This document shows positions 1 through 8,845 of a stretch of 64,000 bases of DNA, piece by piece. The notes below the pieces were generated by a model, which was not told where the DNA came from, did no database searches, and saw only the letters and a list, made by a program, of their open reading frames with translations. Source of the DNA: Leptospira mtsangambouensis (lineage in GTDB: Bacteria > Spirochaetota > Leptospiria > Leptospirales > Leptospiraceae); the NCBI RefSeq assembly GCF_004770475.1, contig NZ_RQHK01000017.1:62001-126000 (forward strand). The letters are read 5' to 3'. The position numbers and the translations under genes are program-made. The number at the start of each line of letters is the position of its first letter. Position 1 is the first letter of the stretch.

Positions 1-1279
1 CATCCATAAGAGCCGTTTTTTCTTGTAATCGAAGTGTACTATCTTGGCACAATTTAAAAATTGCAGTTTCTCCATTGGCATCCAATTGGTTGGGATCTGC
101 TCCTCTCTCCAAAAGTCGCATACAAGATTTGTATTTTGCCCGGACAAAAGACTCTTGTAAAAGAGAAAACCCCAAAGGATTTCGAATCGGATCATTTATG
201 GCATAGTCGAGAGAACCTACTGTACGAACAAAGGAATCCAAAAGATAAATATCATCTGAATCTAACCAATCCAAAGTTTTATCATCATTTTTCGATTCTA
301 AACTAGAACCTAAATTGATTTCATAACCGTCCGGAAACTTATGTTTGAGAAGCGGTATAAATAATGGTTCTCCTTCAGAATGACAGACAACATCATGAAT
401 GAGCCGCCAATGTTTTAGGGTTGGCACAACTTGGTTGGAAAGAAGAAAAATCAAAGTTTCATTTAGTTTTTTCTGTGTTAGTTGGAACACAACTTGTAAG
501 TTCCCTTCTTTAAAATGAACTTCTGAAATTGTAGATTGGTTTTCTGGCCAATGGTAAATAACCAAAGTCAAAAGTTCATCCTTCGCATGTTGTTCCAAAA
601 GAGAAAACGATTCTTGCAGTGACAAAATATTTCCTGATAATGCATGGATTTTTGCTGCCAGTTCATTGGAAATAAAATCAGGAAGTTTTTTATCTGAATC
701 TCCGTGTTCATCAAATTGAATTTTGTAGATATGTGTTGCGGTAAAACTTCCGTGTAACAAAGTATTCCACTCATCTGCAATTGCTAAATACAATTTTCCT
801 GAGACGGAATGGTCCTCAAAAACATCTACAGTAATCGAAAGCCTTAGTGGTGATACATTAACATTTTGATTAATAATAATGTTTAACGATTTCGATGGAG
901 ATTCTGTTGTTATATCAAAAATAAAATTCTTTAATCGGATGATTTCAGGTAATCCGGAAATTGAAATGCGTAAATCGTTTTCATTTCCATCCTCATCTTT
1001 TAGAAAAACAAGTTCCTCGTTTGACCAGTCCGAGATAAAATCAGTTGTGTATCTGCCAAAAATTTGACCTTGGAGTTTATGATCTGGAATAAAATCCTTA
1101 AAATTTAGATCATATAACACGAGTGAGTCGGAAGACTGTGAAGAAAAGTCAATACGGTAATCAAAATGGTTCCAGGCAGAACATTTTTTGCAGCGATACT
1201 TTCCTTTTTTACCTTCCAATTTGGAAGTTGAAACAGAATGACCGCTAAAACAATTAGAACAGGATAAGATCGTTTTCAT
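1..1279 (-). CDS. Zinc-ribbon and ankyrin-repeat protein, C-terminus cut off by the window edge
   Basis: An uninterrupted reading frame starts with ATG at 1279 and is still open at base 1, giving at least 426 residues. The N-terminus has two CxxC pairs (Cys7/10 and Cys30/33), a zinc-ribbon spacing like that of short bacterial zinc-ribbon domains. The middle (about residues 50-360) is mixed beta-rich sequence I do not recognise. From about residue 375 it looks like ankyrin repeats: LLERGADPNQLDANGETA is a classic ankyrin turn-helix phrase. It probably acts as a cytoplasmic protein-binding scaffold; no enzyme motif is visible. It is divergent from the SDR-like gene at 1366 with 86 bp between the starts. 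The fold call is good; the function is unknown. Confidence 0.8.
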   Translation of the reverse strand, partial: MKTILSCSNCFSGHSVSTSKLEGKKGKYRCKKCSAWNHFDYRIDFSSQSSDSLVLYDLNFKDFIPDHKLQGQIFGRYTTDFISDWSNEELVFLKDEDGNENDLRISISGLPEIIRLKNFIFDITTESPSKSLNIIINQNVNVSPLRLSITVDVFEDHSVSGKLYLAIADEWNTLLHGSFTATHIYKIQFDEHGDSDKKLPDFISNELAAKIHALSGNILSLQESFSLLEQHAKDELLTLVIYHWPENQSTISEVHFKEGNLQVVFQLTQKKLNETLIFLLSNQVVPTLKHWRLIHDVVCHSEGEPLFIPLLKHKFPDGYEINLGSSLESKNDDKTLDWLDSDDIYLLDSFVRTVGSLDYAINDPIRNPLGFSLLQESFVRAKYKSCMRLLERGADPNQLDANGETAIFKLCQDSTLRLQEKTALMD

Positions 1280-1365
1280 ATTTCGCTTGTTCCGATTAAT
1301 AAAACAGGAGAGTTTTGACGGATCAATCGAAAATTCAAAACTTCTAACCATTCAGGCAGGAATTC

Positions 1366-2193
1366 ATGAGACAAAATCATTATTTAGTCATTGGAGGATC
1401 GGGAGAGGCGGGCCAAAGTGCCATCACTTGCCTAAAAGAGAAGGATCCATCTGCTTATATCATAACATCGACTACAACAAATGAACCTGTGTCGAATGCC
1501 GATCTTACATTTTTCGATAAATCAGCTACGCAAGGACTTTCCAAAAAAATCCAAGAGGATCTACAAAATCATAAGATTCAGCCCAATTTTAAAGCCATCA
1601 TTTATACTCCAGCTCTCGGTGAGGTAGGGTTCCCCATCATTGAAAGTACTCCCAAACAAATCGAAGATACTTTAGGAATCAGTTTTTATCCTCTTTTGGA
1701 GTTGGAAGAAACTTTCAATCCAGAACTTTCAGTTGCTTATTCCGCATTTTATTGGTTGAGTCATACTCTGTCTTTTTATGGTTCGATGGGAATCGCTAAA
1801 TACAAAGGTGACCTTTGGGCTTTGGCAAATCCCCAAAAAAGAAAAATTGTAAGGGCAGGAACATTTTTCTCAAAGAGTGTTCGAGGGATATCCATTGTCC
1901 TCCAACGGACAATGAAAAAAACAAATAATCCTGACCTTCTAACATTAAAAAGTCGGTATGAAAACTCAGACCAAAAATTTTTGGACTTTTTTCTTTCTTA
2001 TGCTTGGGAACATGAAAAGGAAAGCTTTCAAAAACAATTTGAAACACCATATCGCCCAACAGAACGGGAAGATTTAGGTCGCGGCCTAGGCCTCGCCTTG
2101 GATTCGACAGAACCCATTGTTACAGTTCTCGGAGATTGGACTTGGAAAGAAACTGAACTCCCCCAAGTTCCTAGTTGGTTCAAACAATTCTAG
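1366..2193 (+). CDS. SDR-like Rossmann-fold protein
   Basis: A 275-residue protein with an N-terminal dinucleotide-binding glycine motif GGSGEAG (residues 10-16) directly after a beta-strand, as in short-chain dehydrogenase/reductases. A later helix around GSMGIAKYKGDL sits where SDRs carry the catalytic YxxxK, but that tetrad is not clearly present, so oxidoreductase activity is unproven. No signal peptide, so cytoplasmic. The ATG at 1366 is preceded by an AGGCAGGA ribosome site. The next gene (alcohol dehydrogenase) follows after about 57 bp and may be cotranscribed. Substrate unknown. Confidence 0.75.
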   Translation: MRQNHYLVIGGSGEAGQSAITCLKEKDPSAYIITSTTTNEPVSNADLTFFDKSATQGLSKKIQEDLQNHKIQPNFKAIIYTPALGEVGFPIIESTPKQIEDTLGISFYPLLELEETFNPELSVAYSAFYWLSHTLSFYGSMGIAKYKGDLWALANPQKRKIVRAGTFFSKSVRGISIVLQRTMKKTNNPDLLTLKSRYENSDQKFLDFFLSYAWEHEKESFQKQFETPYRPTEREDLGRGLGLALDSTEPIVTVLGDWTWKETELPQVPSWFKQF

Positions 2194-2222
2194 TTGTAAG
2201 TTTTGATCTTCTTTTCCTAAAT

Positions 2223-2236
2223 AGACCAATCGGTAT
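2223..2236. promoter_or_regulatory. TetR-type imperfect palindrome in front of the alcohol dehydrogenase
   Basis: The sequence AGACCAATCGGTAT has the ACCRATYGGT core common to many TetR/AcrR operators, with 10 of 14 positions symmetric. It lies 14 bp before the favoured start codon at 2251, where a bound repressor would block transcription or initiation. No TetR gene is adjacent. This is a motif resemblance only. Confidence 0.3.
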
Positions 2237-2250
2237 ACATGAGGTGTTTT

Positions 2251-3273
2251 ATGCGTCGATTGATGTTTCGTAAAAAAGGTATCTTAGAATGGGAAGAGAC
2301 CCAACCACTTACAATCACCGGTGAAAACCAAGTCATTATAGAACCCATTGCCATTGCCCGTTGCGATTTGGATTTACCCATTCTTCGGGGAGAAACTCTA
2401 TTTCGTGCACCGTTTCCTGTGGGCCATGAGTTTATAGGCAAAATCAAATCTGTCTCAGAAGACCTAACCCATTTATATTCGAAGGGAATGAATGTAGCAA
2501 GTTCCTTTCAAATTTTTTGTGGAACCTGCCCTGCTTGCCTGAACCATCATTCCAATTCCTGCGAATCTGTTCCTTACACTTCAGGATTTGGAATGCCACC
2601 AGGCGCTCATTCCTTTGGCGGTGCCATTGCTGATGAAATCAAAATTCCATTCGCCAAACAAATGCTACTTGAGATTGATCAAAAAATCAATCCAGTAGGA
2701 ATTGCTAGCCTTAGTGACAATATTGCTGAAGTTTGGAAACTTGCAGGTAGATTTTTAAACAAAAAAAAAGATCCAAACGTTTTGGTTGTTGGCGGACATG
2801 CAGGAAGTATTGGACTTTATACAGCTTTATTTCTCCACCAAACAAAGAAAGCTGAAGTGATGTATGTTGATACAAATCCCATGCGAATTCAATTGGCAGA
2901 ATCCTTAGGAATCCCTGTAGAACATTTTGCCCAATTTCCAAAACCAACAAAAAAGTATGATTTGGTTTGTGATGCATCAGCTGACAAATCAGGTTGGGAT
3001 TTTGCAGTCCGCTCTTTGGGACGAAATGCTATTTTTAGTTCAGCGTCTATCTTTTGGACGAACCAATGGGAAATTCCATATCTTGAAATGTACAACCAAG
3101 GTGTCGAAATCCATTTGGGACGAGTGGAGTCCAAAGATTCCATGGAGGCGTTGTATCCTTACATTCAGTCTGGTGAATTTACTCCAGAAAAAATTGTTAC
3201 AAACCAAGTTTCCTTTGATGACGCCAAGGATGCTTGGTTAGAAGAATCAATCAAACTTGTGATTACAAAATGA
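2251..3273 (+). CDS. Zinc-type alcohol dehydrogenase (MDR superfamily)
   Basis: About 340 residues. The N-terminal GroES-like catalytic domain has CDLDLP (first catalytic Cys position), GHEFIG (second zinc ligand His-Glu) and the structural-zinc cluster CGTCPACLNHHSNSC. The Rossmann domain follows with VLVVGGHAGSIGLY. The family oxidises or reduces alcohols/aldehydes with NAD(P). I prefer the ATG at 2251 because AGGTG lies 5-9 bp upstream; an in-frame ATG at 2239 would add four residues. A TetR-like palindrome lies just upstream. Substrate cannot be told from sequence. Confidence 0.85.
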   Translation: MRRLMFRKKGILEWEETQPLTITGENQVIIEPIAIARCDLDLPILRGETLFRAPFPVGHEFIGKIKSVSEDLTHLYSKGMNVASSFQIFCGTCPACLNHHSNSCESVPYTSGFGMPPGAHSFGGAIADEIKIPFAKQMLLEIDQKINPVGIASLSDNIAEVWKLAGRFLNKKKDPNVLVVGGHAGSIGLYTALFLHQTKKAEVMYVDTNPMRIQLAESLGIPVEHFAQFPKPTKKYDLVCDASADKSGWDFAVRSLGRNAIFSSASIFWTNQWEIPYLEMYNQGVEIHLGRVESKDSMEALYPYIQSGEFTPEKIVTNQVSFDDAKDAWLEESIKLVITK

Positions 3274-3289
3274 ACTAAGTCCAATCTAT

Positions 3290-4126
3290 ATGAAAAATTT
3301 TACTCTTTATTTTATGAAAAATCAAATTCCAAATCGTAATTTTTCGGTTTGGATTTTTTTTATCCTGATCCATTTTTTGATCCAAAACTTATTTGCTGAT
3401 TCCATTCAAGAACGTTTTCCTCCTCCCAAAGAATTCAAAAGAGTCAATTACCCAAATCATAGTTTTGCGAGTTTTTTACAAAACTATCCTTTAAAACCGA
3501 AAGGAAGTCCAGTCCATCTCTTTGATGGAAGGACAAAAACCAATGAGGTCCATGTTGCTGTTTTAGATTTTCCTCTCCTCAATGCCGACTTAATCCAATG
3601 TGCAGATGCAGTGATGAAACTACGTGCTGAATATTTTTATTCCTTAAAACAATATGAAGAGATTCATTTTAAAATCAGCAATGGGTTGGATGTTGGATTT
3701 CCGAGGTTTGTCAAAGGTGAAAGAGTCCAAGTGAATGGAAACAAAACCCATTGGAAAACAGGCAAGTTCAAAAAGGGAGTTGGAAGAGATGTATTTGAAG
3801 AGTATTTAAAATTTATATATAGTTATGCCGGAACCATTTCCTTAAAATCTGAATTAAAGAAAAAACAAATTTCTGACTTAAAACCAGGAGACGTTTGGAT
3901 TGAGGCCGGTTCCCCTGGACATGTAGTAATGGTTGTAGACCAAACAATAGGAAAAGATGGACAAACTTTATTTCTTTTGGCACAAAGTTATATGCCTTCA
4001 CAAGAAATGCATATTCTAAAGTCAGAAAGTAAATATTCCCCTTGGTTTGAAATTCCACAAAACCAAACTTTTTCGACGCCAGAATGGGAATTTCCTACAA
4101 AAGAAATTTATGGATTTGTAAAATGA
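3290..4126 (+). CDS. DUF4846 family secreted protein
   Basis: A 278-residue protein with an N-terminal hydrophobic signal (residues about 17-36, ending LFADS) and then a domain that matches my memory of DUF4846: RVNYPNHSFASFL near the start, CADAVMKLRAEYFYS in the middle and DLKPGDVWI...GHVVMVVD near the end. The family is periplasmic or lipoprotein-like with no established reaction. A second possible start is the in-frame ATG at 3314. It shares an ATGA stop/start overlap with the next gene, so the two are translationally coupled. Confidence 0.75.
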   Translation: MKNFTLYFMKNQIPNRNFSVWIFFILIHFLIQNLFADSIQERFPPPKEFKRVNYPNHSFASFLQNYPLKPKGSPVHLFDGRTKTNEVHVAVLDFPLLNADLIQCADAVMKLRAEYFYSLKQYEEIHFKISNGLDVGFPRFVKGERVQVNGNKTHWKTGKFKKGVGRDVFEEYLKFIYSYAGTISLKSELKKKQISDLKPGDVWIEAGSPGHVVMVVDQTIGKDGQTLFLLAQSYMPSQEMHILKSESKYSPWFEIPQNQTFSTPEWEFPTKEIYGFVK

Positions 4127-5271
4127 AATATTGGATCATCAGTTTTATATTATTAACAAGCACAAACATCTTCCCTGAAAGTTATGAAGAAGAAGTCATC
4201 CAATCTATTGAGTCAATTCGTACAATCAAAGCATCCGACGACAAAAGTGAAATTGAAAATTTTAATTCACTAATGGATTCAAACTGGAAAAAATTTTCCG
4301 AAAAAAAATCCACCTCACTTCCCATCATCCGAACAAAACTAAAAGATGAATTATCTTCTAATTCACCAAACCAAATGGTGTTACTCGATTTAAGCTGGTA
4401 TTTGGCACTTTATAATCCAGAAGAAGAACAAATTGATCTCATCAAAAAAGCATATGAAACGATTGATTTTCAAAGTCCAATTATCATACAAAATACACAA
4501 CAATACTTTCGTTTGGCATTATTCCTAAGTGAAAAACAAACTCCAGACTTTCTATTCTCAATTGACAAAAGATTTTTACAAAATGAAAGTAAGTCTTTTT
4601 TTATTGCGCAACATATTGCCACGGTGGATGCACATGCACAAAGAACCCATCTTTACGGAGTCTATGGTAACCAAAGTGTTCCACATTTACTTAAAATTCT
4701 CAAATCAGAGCCGAACCCAAAACTTAGACAATCAATTACCAGCATCTTAAGAAGAATTTGTACACCAGAATGTGCAAACGATATCTATACAATGTTAGAA
4801 ACAGAGAATGACCACATCACCTTTGTGAATGAAACTTACATTCTGCTTGATAATGCTGGTCCAATTGGAAAAGAACTGTATCTAAAACTAAAACCAAAAC
4901 CAAAATCTCTTTCTAAAGAAACGGAAAACTATTTTTTTAGTGAACAAAATTATGTAAAAAACCAAAGTTATGATTTTTTAATTGCAAAATTAAAAAAGAA
5001 ATATGGAGAAAGTTCCAACAATTTTTCTGATTCCAAACTGATGAATGAAATAGAAAAAATGATTCAAAATAAAGGTGAGTCTCACACAATTCATCCGTTG
5101 GATTTTTTTTCAAATTCGATTAATCATCAAATTTTGATTAATAAACTTATCGAAGCTCGTAGAAAGTGTTTCTTAAGAATCAACCATCACGGTATGCAAG
5201 ACATTGATATCAATAATTTCATCCTAAACACACTCTACTATAAAGAACAAATACCCAATGAATCAAATTAA
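4123..5271 (+). CDS. Secreted HEAT-repeat-like protein of unknown function
   Basis: I place the start at the ATG at 4123, which overlaps the stop of the preceding gene (ATGA) and gives a clean signal peptide (MKYWIISFILLTSTNIFPES); 382 residues. The rest is helical and hydrophilic. A stretch around GNQSVPHLLKILKSEPNPK and the helices after it looks like HEAT/armadillo-type repeats. No catalytic motif seen. The coupling to the DUF4846 gene and the 14-bp overlap with the LOG-family gene suggest a three-gene operon. Function not recognised. Confidence 0.65.
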   Translation: MKYWIISFILLTSTNIFPESYEEEVIQSIESIRTIKASDDKSEIENFNSLMDSNWKKFSEKKSTSLPIIRTKLKDELSSNSPNQMVLLDLSWYLALYNPEEEQIDLIKKAYETIDFQSPIIIQNTQQYFRLALFLSEKQTPDFLFSIDKRFLQNESKSFFIAQHIATVDAHAQRTHLYGVYGNQSVPHLLKILKSEPNPKLRQSITSILRRICTPECANDIYTMLETENDHITFVNETYILLDNAGPIGKELYLKLKPKPKSLSKETENYFFSEQNYVKNQSYDFLIAKLKKKYGESSNNFSDSKLMNEIEKMIQNKGESHTIHPLDFFSNSINHQILINKLIEARRKCFLRINHHGMQDIDINNFILNTLYYKEQIPNESN

Positions 5272-5848
5272 AAATATTGCCGTCTACTGCGGATCCGCAC
5301 CCGGATTTGATCCCAACTTTATGACCGCAGCATACGAATTAGGTGAATATATGGCCACTCAAAATATTGGCCTGGTATATGGCGGAGCCAGCGTAGGTTT
5401 AATGGGAGCAGTAGCCAACGGCTGTTTGTCAAAAAATGGATCGGTAACGGGAATACTTCCCAAATTTTTGAAAAAGAAAGAAATCGAACATAGTGGACTC
5501 GGTAAACTAATTCTCGTAGACAGTATGCACGAAAGAAAACGAAAGATGTTTGATTTGTCGGACTCCTTTGTCGTATTACCAGGCGGTTTTGGTACCATGG
5601 AAGAGTTTTTTGAAGTGATCACATGGTCTCAGTTAGGTTTACATCACAAACCCGTTGTTTTATTGAATTGGAATGGATTTTATAACCCACTGGTCCAAAT
5701 GTTCCAAACCATGGTGGAATCTGGTTTTTTAAAAAAAGAAAATATGAATCTCGTGCTAATCCTAAATGAAACGAAGGACTTACTCTCTCATTTACAAAAC
5801 TATTCTCCCTCTAAGACAGAGAAATGGTTGTCGGAAGATGCCATCTAA
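5258..5848 (+). CDS. LOG-family (cytokinin riboside 5'-monophosphate phosphoribohydrolase-like) protein
   Basis: 196 residues, the usual size for the TIGR00730/Lonely Guy family. Hallmarks are AVYCGSAPG at the N-terminus, GLVYGGASVGLMG (about residues 38-50) and the nucleotide-binding signature PGGFGTMEE (108-116). Members hydrolyse nucleoside 5'-monophosphates to base and ribose 5-phosphate; they were formerly annotated as lysine decarboxylases, which they are not. Cytoplasmic. It starts 14 bp inside the end of the upstream gene and ends at or within a base of the next start. Confidence 0.93.
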   Translation: MNQIKNIAVYCGSAPGFDPNFMTAAYELGEYMATQNIGLVYGGASVGLMGAVANGCLSKNGSVTGILPKFLKKKEIEHSGLGKLILVDSMHERKRKMFDLSDSFVVLPGGFGTMEEFFEVITWSQLGLHHKPVVLLNWNGFYNPLVQMFQTMVESGFLKKENMNLVLILNETKDLLSHLQNYSPSKTEKWLSEDAI

Positions 5849-6687
5849 TGGAGATTCACTGGCAAGGGTCACAGAAGACAATGCTCTCAAGGTTGCATAC
5901 AAAACAGTTTCTAAAATCACTTTCGCTCATCATAGGTCTTTCCCTCTCTATCGGATTGTTCCCATCCCTTTTTGCCAATCCCGACCAATTTTACGGGGAT
6001 ATTTACTACGTCGACACGGTCAGCCAAAATCGAAACCGGACACAACAAAAACCAGACCTCCACGTTCCTACCGTTCCCGCCAAACAAGATATAACGGTCT
6101 TCTCCAATATGCCCACGGACAAAACCGCTTACCCATATATCCAAACAACGATTAACTTTGTCGAAGGCCATCTGTCCTTAAAGGCATTTTTATCAGATGG
6201 AACGGAAGTCGCATATTCCACAAGAGGGGAACACCTTCGTTACTCCAAATGTTACGGTGACTTGTGTATCATTGTCTCCCAGAAAAACCTGTTAGGTGTG
6301 AGTAATACAAGCACTGAATGGGAAAAGGGACATATCTTTGGGGAAGAACGATACGAAGTGGCAATGGGTCACAAAGCGGCCCTTGTTGCAAGTGATCGCA
6401 AACTTTACATATACAACAGTTATACGAACCATTGGGAAACCATTAGCCTCGAACAAGAAACCCTGAGTGCCTTTGCCAACCTATATGATAAAGTGGCCAT
6501 CATCACATCCCGCCGTATCATTGTGATGGACCTCACCACCGAGATGCAATACGAACAAAATTTACTCCTCCGACAGGTTTATCAATTTGAAATGCGAGAT
6601 GGGTTTATTAATTTTTATTCTGGTAGTAAACTATGGATGTTTCGCCACCAAACAGAGGAATTCGAAGAAGTCGATTTGACTGATTAA
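5848..6687 (+). CDS. Secreted protein of unknown function
   Basis: Chosen start is the ATG at 5848, fused to the LOG stop codon as TAATG; an ATG at 5881 gives a more compact signal peptide (MLSRLHTK then a hydrophobic run ending SLFA) and may be the true start. The mature part, about 240 residues, is beta-rich with short repeated strand phrases (KLYIYNSYTNHWETI, KLWMFRHQTEEFEEV) that suggest a beta-propeller-like fold. No family recognised. Probably periplasmic and cotranscribed with the LOG gene. Confidence 0.6.
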   Translation: MEIHWQGSQKTMLSRLHTKQFLKSLSLIIGLSLSIGLFPSLFANPDQFYGDIYYVDTVSQNRNRTQQKPDLHVPTVPAKQDITVFSNMPTDKTAYPYIQTTINFVEGHLSLKAFLSDGTEVAYSTRGEHLRYSKCYGDLCIIVSQKNLLGVSNTSTEWEKGHIFGEERYEVAMGHKAALVASDRKLYIYNSYTNHWETISLEQETLSAFANLYDKVAIITSRRIIVMDLTTEMQYEQNLLLRQVYQFEMRDGFINFYSGSKLWMFRHQTEEFEEVDLTD

Positions 6688-6750
6688 ATTAAGAACACAG
6701 TTGTCTAAATTTCACACATTTGTAAGCATATAAAATCATAAAACCAATTC

Positions 6751-7926
6751 ATGAGATTTACCTTACCGATAATAATTGTATCGCAATTTTTATGTACGTC
6801 ACTTTGGTTTGCAGGAAACTCAATTATTTCGGACTTAGCCAATGATTTACACCTCGAACATCACTTTTTGGCTAACCTAACAAGTTCAATACAGCTTGGA
6901 TTCATTATCGGTACATTAGTATTCGCAATATTTAATATTTCCGATCGTCTTTCTCCATCATTAGTGTTTTTCATTTGTTCACTTTTGGCTGGACTTTTTA
7001 ATCTCGGAATGACATTAAAATCAATCCAACCTATAGAAATTCTTTCATTCCGACTTTTAACTGGTTTCTTTCTTGCTGGAATCTACCCCGTTGGTATGAA
7101 AATAGCATCTGACTACTTCCAAGTTGGTCTCGGAAAATCTTTAGGTTTCTTGGTTGGTGCATTAGTATTTGGAACTGCCTTTCCTCATTTATTAAAAATT
7201 TTTACAATCGGATTCCCATGGAGGTATGTTTTGTATGTAACCACAACTTTGTCGTTATGCGGTGGATTGAGTATTTTGTTTTTTGTTCCCGATGGACCTT
7301 ATCGCAAATTTGGTCAAAAATTAAAATTTGCTGCATTTACAAATGCATTCAGGAATAAAAATTTTCGTGCAGCTTCCTTTGGTTATTTCGGACATATGTG
7401 GGAACTATATGCTTTATGGACTTCTATCCCAATGATTCTGATTTCATATAACAGAAATTATCCGAATTTAAATTTGAATGTACCATTACTTTCGTTTTTG
7501 ATCATAGGATCTGGAGCCATAGCTTGTGTTTTCAGTGGATTGTTTTCCACGCGATTTGGTGCAAGAAAGATTGCTACTATATCACTCTTTTTATCTTGTT
7601 TATGTTGTTTGACTTCTCCATTTTTTTTGTCATCTGAATCAGTTGTTTTATTAATCATATTTTTATTTTTTTGGGGGCTCGTAGTCATCGCAGATTCACC
7701 AATGTTCTCAACACTTGTGGCTGGGAATGCTCCGGAAGATTCAAGAGGATCTGCATTGACAATAGTAAATTGTATTGGATTTTCAATCACGATTGTAAGC
7801 ATCCAACTGATCAGTTTTTTCACAGAAAAAATCAATTTTCAATATCTTTACTTAATACTTGCCATAGGCCCCATCTTCGGCCTCTTCGCTTTATTAGGCA
7901 GGAAAAAAGAGGGCGCCTCACTTTGA
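6751..7926 (+). CDS. Major facilitator superfamily transporter
   Basis: 391 residues with about twelve hydrophobic helices, first helix at the very N-terminus. The MFS loop 2-3 region is degenerate (FNISDRLSPSLV) but the helix-4 region (FRLLTGFFLAGIYPVGMKI) and the second half with GLFSTRFGARKIATI match the MFS pattern. It is an inner-membrane secondary carrier; the substrate is not evident. It is convergent with the VOC-like gene; a palindromic element lies between the two stops. Confidence 0.85.
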   Translation: MRFTLPIIIVSQFLCTSLWFAGNSIISDLANDLHLEHHFLANLTSSIQLGFIIGTLVFAIFNISDRLSPSLVFFICSLLAGLFNLGMTLKSIQPIEILSFRLLTGFFLAGIYPVGMKIASDYFQVGLGKSLGFLVGALVFGTAFPHLLKIFTIGFPWRYVLYVTTTLSLCGGLSILFFVPDGPYRKFGQKLKFAAFTNAFRNKNFRAASFGYFGHMWELYALWTSIPMILISYNRNYPNLNLNVPLLSFLIIGSGAIACVFSGLFSTRFGARKIATISLFLSCLCCLTSPFFLSSESVVLLIIFLFFWGLVVIADSPMFSTLVAGNAPEDSRGSALTIVNCIGFSITIVSIQLISFFTEKINFQYLYLILAIGPIFGLFALLGRKKEGASL

Positions 7927-7957
7927 TTTGTCGTTTAAATATCCCGCTATGGCTTGA

Positions 7958-8046
7958 CCGCGCTTTCCGCTCCAATCTTTCCGATTTGATTTGTTACAAA
8001 TATCTTTTCTCTCCGGAAAGGATTTCCGCTACAATCGCTGGCGCGG
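7958..8046. repeat. Palindromic, GC-richer intergenic element
   Basis: Between two convergent genes lies an element with outer arms CCGCGC (7958-7963) and GCGCGG (8041-8046), inner arms CTTTCCG (7977-7983) and CGGAAAG (8014-8020), and a 14-base direct repeat with one mismatch, TTTCCGCTCCAATC (7964-7977) and TTTCCGCTACAATC (8023-8036). Its base composition differs from the AT-rich flanks. It looks like a dispersed palindromic repeat or a fold-back structure; it may end transcripts from both sides. Only one copy is in this window. Confidence 0.45.
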
Positions 8047-8112
8047 GGATTTGTACAGACATAGAAGAAAGATAGTCTAAACCAATGCAAAGGACTTAAA
8101 ACTAAGATTATT

Positions 8113-8805
8113 TCATCTATATCCATTAACCTCCTTTAACACCTGTAAAATATCGACCTTCTCTCCTTTGGATTGAATCACAAAAGAAGAAATACAATTT
8201 TGCGATAATGTTTTTTGAATTTTGACTTTGATCCCGTTCGATTCAAAAACAAAAGAAACATCCTCTTGTTTAAAACCTAAATGTAAAAAACCATTTCGTA
8301 TTTCCTCTGGATTTGCCGTCTCTAAAATAAACGATTCCATTTCCCAAAGTGAAGTTTTAGATTGTTCTTCGAATTTTTTTCGTAAATCATCACTTTTATA
8401 TTCAATAAAGAAAGTTTGGAAATCTCCCAAAAAACGATCCAACATTACAATTTCCGAGATGACTACCTCTTCATTCTTTGCATTAACAACTTTTTGCTCC
8501 ATAACATGAGAAACAGTAAATTCTAAATTTTCTAATTCACGTTTGGTAGTAGTTAAATCTAATTCGGATTGTAATGCAAATCCTACAAATTGATTGATTA
8601 GAAAATTCGTTTCCTCTTTCTCTGTTTTGTTTTCATACCAAAGGATTTCCAGAATTCCATTTTGGAAGGCAAACATCCCACTCTGGAAGGGTCCATAATT
8701 TGTTAAAGGTATTAGCGTGGTTAACTGAAATCGGTTTTTTAAAAACTGAAATGTTTTTTCTGGTTCGGAAGAATAAAGAAGGAAATGGTCGAATTTGGAA
8801 ATCAT
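8113..8805 (-). CDS. VOC (glyoxalase)-like protein
   Basis: 230 residues from the ATG at 8805 (an ORF extension to 8865 would overlap the upstream gene). The opening MISKFDHFLLYSSEPEKTFQFLKNRF followed by GMFAFQNGILEILWY is the beta-alpha-beta-beta-beta pattern of the vicinal oxygen chelate fold, like the Glyoxalase_3 family; the metal-ligand positions are not clearly conserved. Cytoplasmic. It lies 40 bp downstream of the DUF2071 gene on the same strand and is probably cotranscribed. Reaction unknown. Confidence 0.65.
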   Translation of the reverse strand: MISKFDHFLLYSSEPEKTFQFLKNRFQLTTLIPLTNYGPFQSGMFAFQNGILEILWYENKTEKEETNFLINQFVGFALQSELDLTTTKRELENLEFTVSHVMEQKVVNAKNEEVVISEIVMLDRFLGDFQTFFIEYKSDDLRKKFEEQSKTSLWEMESFILETANPEEIRNGFLHLGFKQEDVSFVFESNGIKVKIQKTLSQNCISSFVIQSKGEKVDILQVLKEVNGYR

Positions 8806-8845
8806 GACAATCCTATGTTTTATATATTGCGAAGAAACAACGATT

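Noticed and set aside
5766..6155. Plus-strand ORF of 129 codons over the LOG gene end
   Set aside because: Shadow frame across two coupled genes; very Arg/Pro-rich and with no family.
7671..8075. Plus-strand ORF of 134 codons over the MFS end and the palindromic element
   Set aside because: Out of frame with the carrier gene and low-complexity; the part after 7926 is the intergenic repeat.
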